Positions 59,491 through 64,000 of a stretch of DNA of 64,000 bases are shown in pieces. The position numbers and the translations under genes are program-made. The stretch's first letter is position 1. Each line of letters opens with the position of its first letter. Origin of the DNA: Prunella strophiata (taxonomy: Eukaryota > Chordata > Aves > Passeriformes > Prunellidae); assembly GCA_036583965.1 (NCBI GenBank), contig JAZBQD010000030.1, forward strand, positions 86,275,800 through 86,339,799, given 5' to 3'. The notes under the pieces were generated by a model, which was not told where the DNA came from, did no database searches, and saw nothing but the letters and a program-made list of their open reading frames with translations.

Positions 59491-62005
59491 GGCAACATAA
59501 CTCAAGATTTCTAAAATGCAAAGAGACAGATACATTCACCAAGATGAGCACAGGCTAACAGATTATTTTACCCAGCTTCTATCTCAATTTTTGCAGTACA
59601 TGTTGACTTCATTATTAGCTCAGATGGGCTGCTACTGTTGTACAGTGAGCTATTTTATAGGTAGCTGGCTGTGTTGGGGAAACCACCAAGCTGAAGGCCA
59701 GGAAAGCAGAGATGCTCTGATAGACACTGATAACATGTGTGAGATTGTAAAGACTAAATTTTGGTGACACTTGTGGAAGAAATGAAAATTCAGGTAACAC
59801 AATTATTATTGTGAGGAACAAAATTGCACAAAGTGAACTGCATCTCAAGCTCAGGAAGGATCTGAGGATAGAATTGCTAAGTTGCAAGTTACTGCAGAAA
59901 GAACACTAGAGAATGTGGTGGAGAAGAAGGTGGTGGTTCTTGGTGTCCCATTCCAACTCTAGAATGCAAATCAGAAATATCTCAAGATAGTAATGATTAA
60001 AATTTTCAGAATTCATTTTAAGATATAAGAGTAATATCAGAGCTTAAGATGTTCAAAATGTATTTTAAGATATTGGTCACAACTTTCAGGCCCTGTAAGT
60101 TTTAGACAAGTGAAACAAAGGGTCAGCTTTTCAGCTGACTATCCCCACAGCACGCTCTTGGGTTGTATTTTTCCACTAAAAACAGCACGATGAAACAAAG
60201 GAATTGTAGAATACCGAAATCCTAGCTATATCTGAAAGAGAGAGTTCATTGTTTATTTTGTTTCAGTACTAAAAAGAAGGAAGCTAGAATAACATTACAT
60301 TTTCCGTTTTCTGGGTTTGTAATGAAGTTTCTAAGCTATCAAAGAGAGAAGTCAATTATATCTGACAAAGAGGTAAAGAAACAAATGTATACAACAAGTA
60401 AAACACATATCAGCTTGATACATTTTACTTTGAATTCTCAAGCTCAGATTTTTCTTTATAAGCCTACTGAGAAATCCAAACAGCCAGAAGGTTTTAAAGA
60501 CTCACCAGATACAATTTGCCTGTGTTCTTTCTGAACTCCCACATATTTTGAAGGTATGTTTTTTTGTCCAACATTGAAACATTTTTTTCCATCGTGTTTC
60601 TGTGTGTGTTTGGAGTGTCACATGGACTAGTGGCCTTTTCGGAGCTGTCTTTCCACTTGTACTTCAACCTCCTTTGAAATGAACAGGATTCTACTCTGAC
60701 CTTTAATCATACAGAAAAGGCATAGCATGGAATACAAAAGGTTAATTTTTTAGCCAGTGATTACTGCTCTTTCAAAACTGCTTTTTTTTCTTTAATCTGA
60801 TATTAGTTTCATCCCTAACCTTGCTGCTGAGATCACTTATTGTCAGCATAAAACAAGAATCACTCTTTGTCATCTACACTGCGATCTTTGAGTTAAACTA
60901 CTAGGATGGGATATGCACATGGTACTTTTCCATAGGGTTTATTAAAGGAAATTGTCTTAGTAAATATGTCTGTTTCATTTGATTCTGAGGAATAATTGGT
61001 TAATGAGGGAATGATTACTTTGTTCAGACATGATTACTGAAGAAATGTTTGGTCCATATGTTGCTGAATAATGTGAAATTCTCCAGTGAAAGGGGACAAT
61101 GATTAGAAGAAATAAGATAGCTAGAGAATATATTCCCCAAAGTGTTACACTAGTATTTGCTAACAAGCCAACTCTAAGGATAGTATTTCCCTCAACAGGA
61201 ATGGAAGTTTAAAATACCTCATTGGTTTAAACTGTTTCTTTCCTTTCTTTTTCTTAGATCAAAGAACTGTATCTTCCTCTGATAAGCGATGTGACTATCA
61301 CAGCTGTTTCTCCTCTTAAACATGATGTTAATTTGTTATTGTTGTCTTGATGGACATGTATTAAAAAAACTATATCTTAAAAATAATCCCATCCTTCTCT
61401 GCTGCTCACTAGTTTATTTTACCATAGGAATTGAGCGTATTGACACTCTGACATACATGCAGTGTGCACATGCACACAGGCACAGGCACATCATAGCTGG
61501 TATGCATTGTCATTCTTATAGTTAATTAGGAATATTCAAGTATTTTCATTATCCAGAGTAATTTTCACTTGTTTACTTAAAATTCTTACTTTATTGCTGA
61601 AACATGGTGTGCTTGCTTGAAATCAAAAGGTATCTGTTTCCTGAATATAAAAATGGATGCACACCACCAGAGATAATGAAATGTAGGTAGGTAGGTAGGT
61701 AGGTAGATGTGACACCATTTGTGAACTAACAGAAGATACTGAAAATTTCAAAGCTGACAAATGCTAAGGATCTAGTTCAGGAATATGTTCAAATGGATAT
61801 CTGACTTGAAGCCTGGGGACAGTCCTACAGAAGTTTATGGCAGGGAAGACAGGCAAGCAATAGCAGATCGGATGAGGGACCCACAGATACAGATCTCTGA
61901 ACTTTCAGAAATGCTGGATTGCTTGACTGCTGCTGATTTAAACTGGAATTAAACAGCTCAGTGCTGTTGAAGCAGCCTCTGGCATCTAGCTTTCAGCTTC
62001 TGCCA
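59491..62005. other. Unique non-coding DNA
   Basis: No gene is supported. The frames at 59516-59767 and 59615-59887 overlap on opposite strands without motifs. A GTAG microsatellite is listed separately. Confidence 0.5.
61683..61707. repeat. (GTAG)n tetranucleotide microsatellite
   Basis: About six TAGG/GTAG units. Confidence 0.92.
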
Positions 62006-62009
62006 ATTA

Positions 62010-62075
62010 CCCTGAAAAGTACCTTGGACCAAAGTGACTTGCCCAAGGTCATACACAAAGATGTGTTCTCTCTCC
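62010..62075 (+). mobile_element. Possible MIR/CORE-SINE relic
   Basis: AAGTGACTTGCCCAAGGTCA at 62032-62051 closely matches the conserved core of MIR-type CORE-SINEs, where it is followed by an ACACAGC-like sequence; here ATACACAAAG follows. Only about 25-40 bp can be matched by eye. MIR copies are old, and survival of just the core is common in amniotes. Chance similarity over 20 bp is unlikely but not excluded. Confidence 0.5.
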
Positions 62076-62079
62076 TAAA

Positions 62080-62685
62080 GCTGAAGGACTGTTCAGTAGC
62101 TATTTAATTTTAAAAAGTTATAAATTTAAATAGTTTTTTCTGTCCATTTCCTTTTCATCCAGTTAAGTATTTTATCAGATCTGACTACTGACAAGGAATA
62201 TTCAAAATTCCACTTCATGATGTCTGATGGAAAATTTCTTGGTTTATTTTCTGTAAGCGAAGTAGTTACTATTTGCCAGTTCAATCCCCAGGTTGATAGC
62301 TTTTATAGAGTTTAAAATAAATGTTGTAAATTAAACATCTGTCAACACTATTATTTTCTAATAACATTAATAGGCAGATGTCTTTAGATTACAAAGCAAA
62401 GTGTATCAGTTCTGATTTGTTCTTTTGTCCTGAGCTGAACTTGTGGTCATTGAAAAGTACTTATCTTAAAAAGCTACTCAGCATGAGCAATAACTCAGTA
62501 ATATGTTTGATAATATGAGTTCAGTAATATGAGAATTTCCATGTAGAAAGGTATCATAGAGACCAACTGCTCACAGAAAAAATGTTAGTGCATTGTCCAA
62601 AAACATACTTGTGTGGAGGAAAGTATCCTCTCCATTGGCAGGACTGGTAGTTCAATCTACATATAGTTTGCACAGAAGTACTGTG
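62080..62685. other. Unique non-coding DNA
   Basis: Nothing recognisable is seen. Confidence 0.55.
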
Positions 62686-62689
62686 CCAA

Positions 62690-62860
62690 TTCAATTACCG
62701 TCTGATTAATGAAGTGTAGCAGGTTTATTTCAGGGGTCTAGCTAGCTATTAATTAGCATATTGGGGCCTATACTCTACTGTTTTGCCCTGATATGCTTTG
62801 AAAAATCCCAATGCAATTAAATAAACTCTAATATGCTTTAAATAGTTACTTGAGAAAACA
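62690..62860. promoter_or_regulatory. Candidate conserved non-coding element
   Basis: CTGATTAATGAAG, AGCTATTAATTAGCATATT and GCAATTAAATAAAC lie within 130 bp in AT-rich but non-repetitive sequence. The clustering of TAAT cores is suggestive only. Confidence 0.22.
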
Positions 62861-64000
62861 CATTCAGATTTTTTTAAAACCCTTATGGGATTTTTAAGCA
62901 CATCCAGATTTATTGTAAAGCATCTGAAGTTCTTTGTAAACACTATTGTTGTGTTGGTTTGTGCTGTTCAGCAAAACAGCATTCCCTTTGCTTTAACAGA
63001 AGACTTCCTCTAACACAGAAAGCTGGTGTTATTTCGTTATTGTGCTATGGTGCTCATGAGGTTGCTGGTATCCCCAAATGCCACTAAATTTGCTTGCACT
63101 TTTCATGATCTACCTATTGTTTGTTAGATTTCTTCACTTCTACAGTATTTTAATTTATTTTTTTTTCCCAAGAAGATCACTGCTAACAGTGGAAAACTGG
63201 AAAGCTTGTTAGCATAGGGTTTGAGGTTTGAGGTCAGGAAGCACCACATTGCCTAAACTAGAAGGAGCTGAACCCTTTCTACCCTGGACAGTAGCACAGA
63301 GAGCTAATAAATGCACTATATGTTCCTCAGGTCAAAGGGATTGTCTGAGCAGGAACATTTCAGTGCATACTGATCACAAGTGGGCTGGAGAGATGTTTTA
63401 TTCAGAGCATTAACTATTTAGTATCCTTGCAGCCTGGGAGATACAGGAGTGTGAGACCAGTTAACAGAGATATGAAAATATTGGTCAGATATGTCCCTTA
63501 TTTATAAATTTTAGTACTCTTCTGACTTTAAATAGTTTCATGGCTTCCAATGTGTCACAAGTGACTTACTCAGTTCTGTATCCCATGCACTACATGGACC
63601 AGTTTGTTTATGCTCTATTCTTCACCAATCCCTTCTCTTCCCCCCCCCCCACGCAGAATCTTTCTCCCACTTCATCTGGACCTCAAAAAGCTCTCAAATT
63701 TTAGTCTGCTATTCTCCTTTGTTCTCTGCTTTAACACTTATAAACCAGTTAAATCCCTTATCCCCCTTTTTCCTACAAATACTAAATTAAAACATGTTTT
63801 GCTCTGGAGGCCTTCTTTTGTTTGCCTGCTCACCAGTGATGCTTCCATGCTCCATTGCCTTGTGTTTGCTCATGCCTGGATTAAATCCTGTGCTCTTAAA
63901 AGTGCCTTTTTGCCTCTGAAGAAATTTGTGGGAGCTGGGTCATCTTCTTTAGACACAAATTTTGGCTTTTGATGTTAAGACTTTGCACTTTTTGTACCAA
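62861..64000. other. Unique non-coding DNA to the window end
   Basis: The 122-codon plus-strand frame at 63604-63972 begins next to a C run and has no recognisable domain. A pyrimidine tract followed by ACGCAG at 63640-63656 could look like a splice acceptor, but no exon match supports it. Otherwise nothing is seen. Confidence 0.5.
63640..63650. repeat. Poly(C) run
   Basis: Eleven C residues lie in pyrimidine-rich DNA. Confidence 0.9.

Noticed and set aside
63604..63972. 122-codon plus-strand frame preceded by a pyrimidine tract and CAG
   Set aside because: The acceptor-like sequence alone is weak, and the peptide has no domain or recognisable similarity.
1..64000. CRISPR arrays, prokaryotic operons, tRNA or rRNA genes
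   Set aside because: No spaced direct repeats, ribosome-binding-site/ORF structure, or RNA-gene signature was seen; the sequence is vertebrate nuclear DNA.

Overview
The window is AT-rich vertebrate nuclear DNA, most likely from a bird. The main evidence is a clear internal fragment of a CR1 LINE (about 14364-14700, minus strand) followed by a roughly 1.1 kb LTR (about 14776-15857, minus strand). That LTR resembles an endogenous-retrovirus LTR family I recall from bird genomes. Interspersed repeats are otherwise sparse, and most of the window is single-copy DNA broken by microsatellites and A/T tracts, which fits a bird macrochromosome. I cannot name the species or the locus.

No protein-coding gene, coding exon, tRNA or rRNA could be supported. 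Every open reading frame is short, none gives a protein I recognise, and many run through low-complexity DNA. The longest (14993-15625) lies inside the LTR. The window therefore looks like a gene desert or the inside of a very large intron.

Layout. 0-14.3 kb: unique DNA with a decamer minisatellite (6631-6680), a probable ancient CR1 tail (7805-7890) and T/TTTG tracts. 14.36-15.86 kb: CR1 fragment and LTR, the main transposon block. 15.9-27.5 kb: unique AT-rich DNA with small tandem duplications. 27.5-28.2 kb: the most GC-rich unique stretch, with a strong G-quadruplex motif, a GC box, ETS-like and YY1-like sites and a splice-donor-like sequence; it is the best candidate for a promoter or non-coding RNA start. 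30.0-31.5 kb: a dense block resembling conserved non-coding regulatory DNA. 34.2 kb: a 105 bp GAAA microsatellite. 39.6-40.5, 46.9-47.3, 50.9-51.4, 54.5-54.7, 59.4-59.5 and 62.7-62.9 kb: further candidate regulatory elements, recognised by homeodomain, PBX/MEIS, SOX, TCF or POU-like motifs and by retained CpGs. 50.4 kb and 62.0 kb: probable relics of ancient amniote repeats, one hairpin MITE-like and one MIR/CORE-SINE-like.

If the window has a biological role it is probably regulatory, with scattered candidate enhancers and one possible non-coding promoter. Conservation cannot be measured from one sequence, so the regulatory calls are inferences from motif content. I found no sign of a new genetic system.
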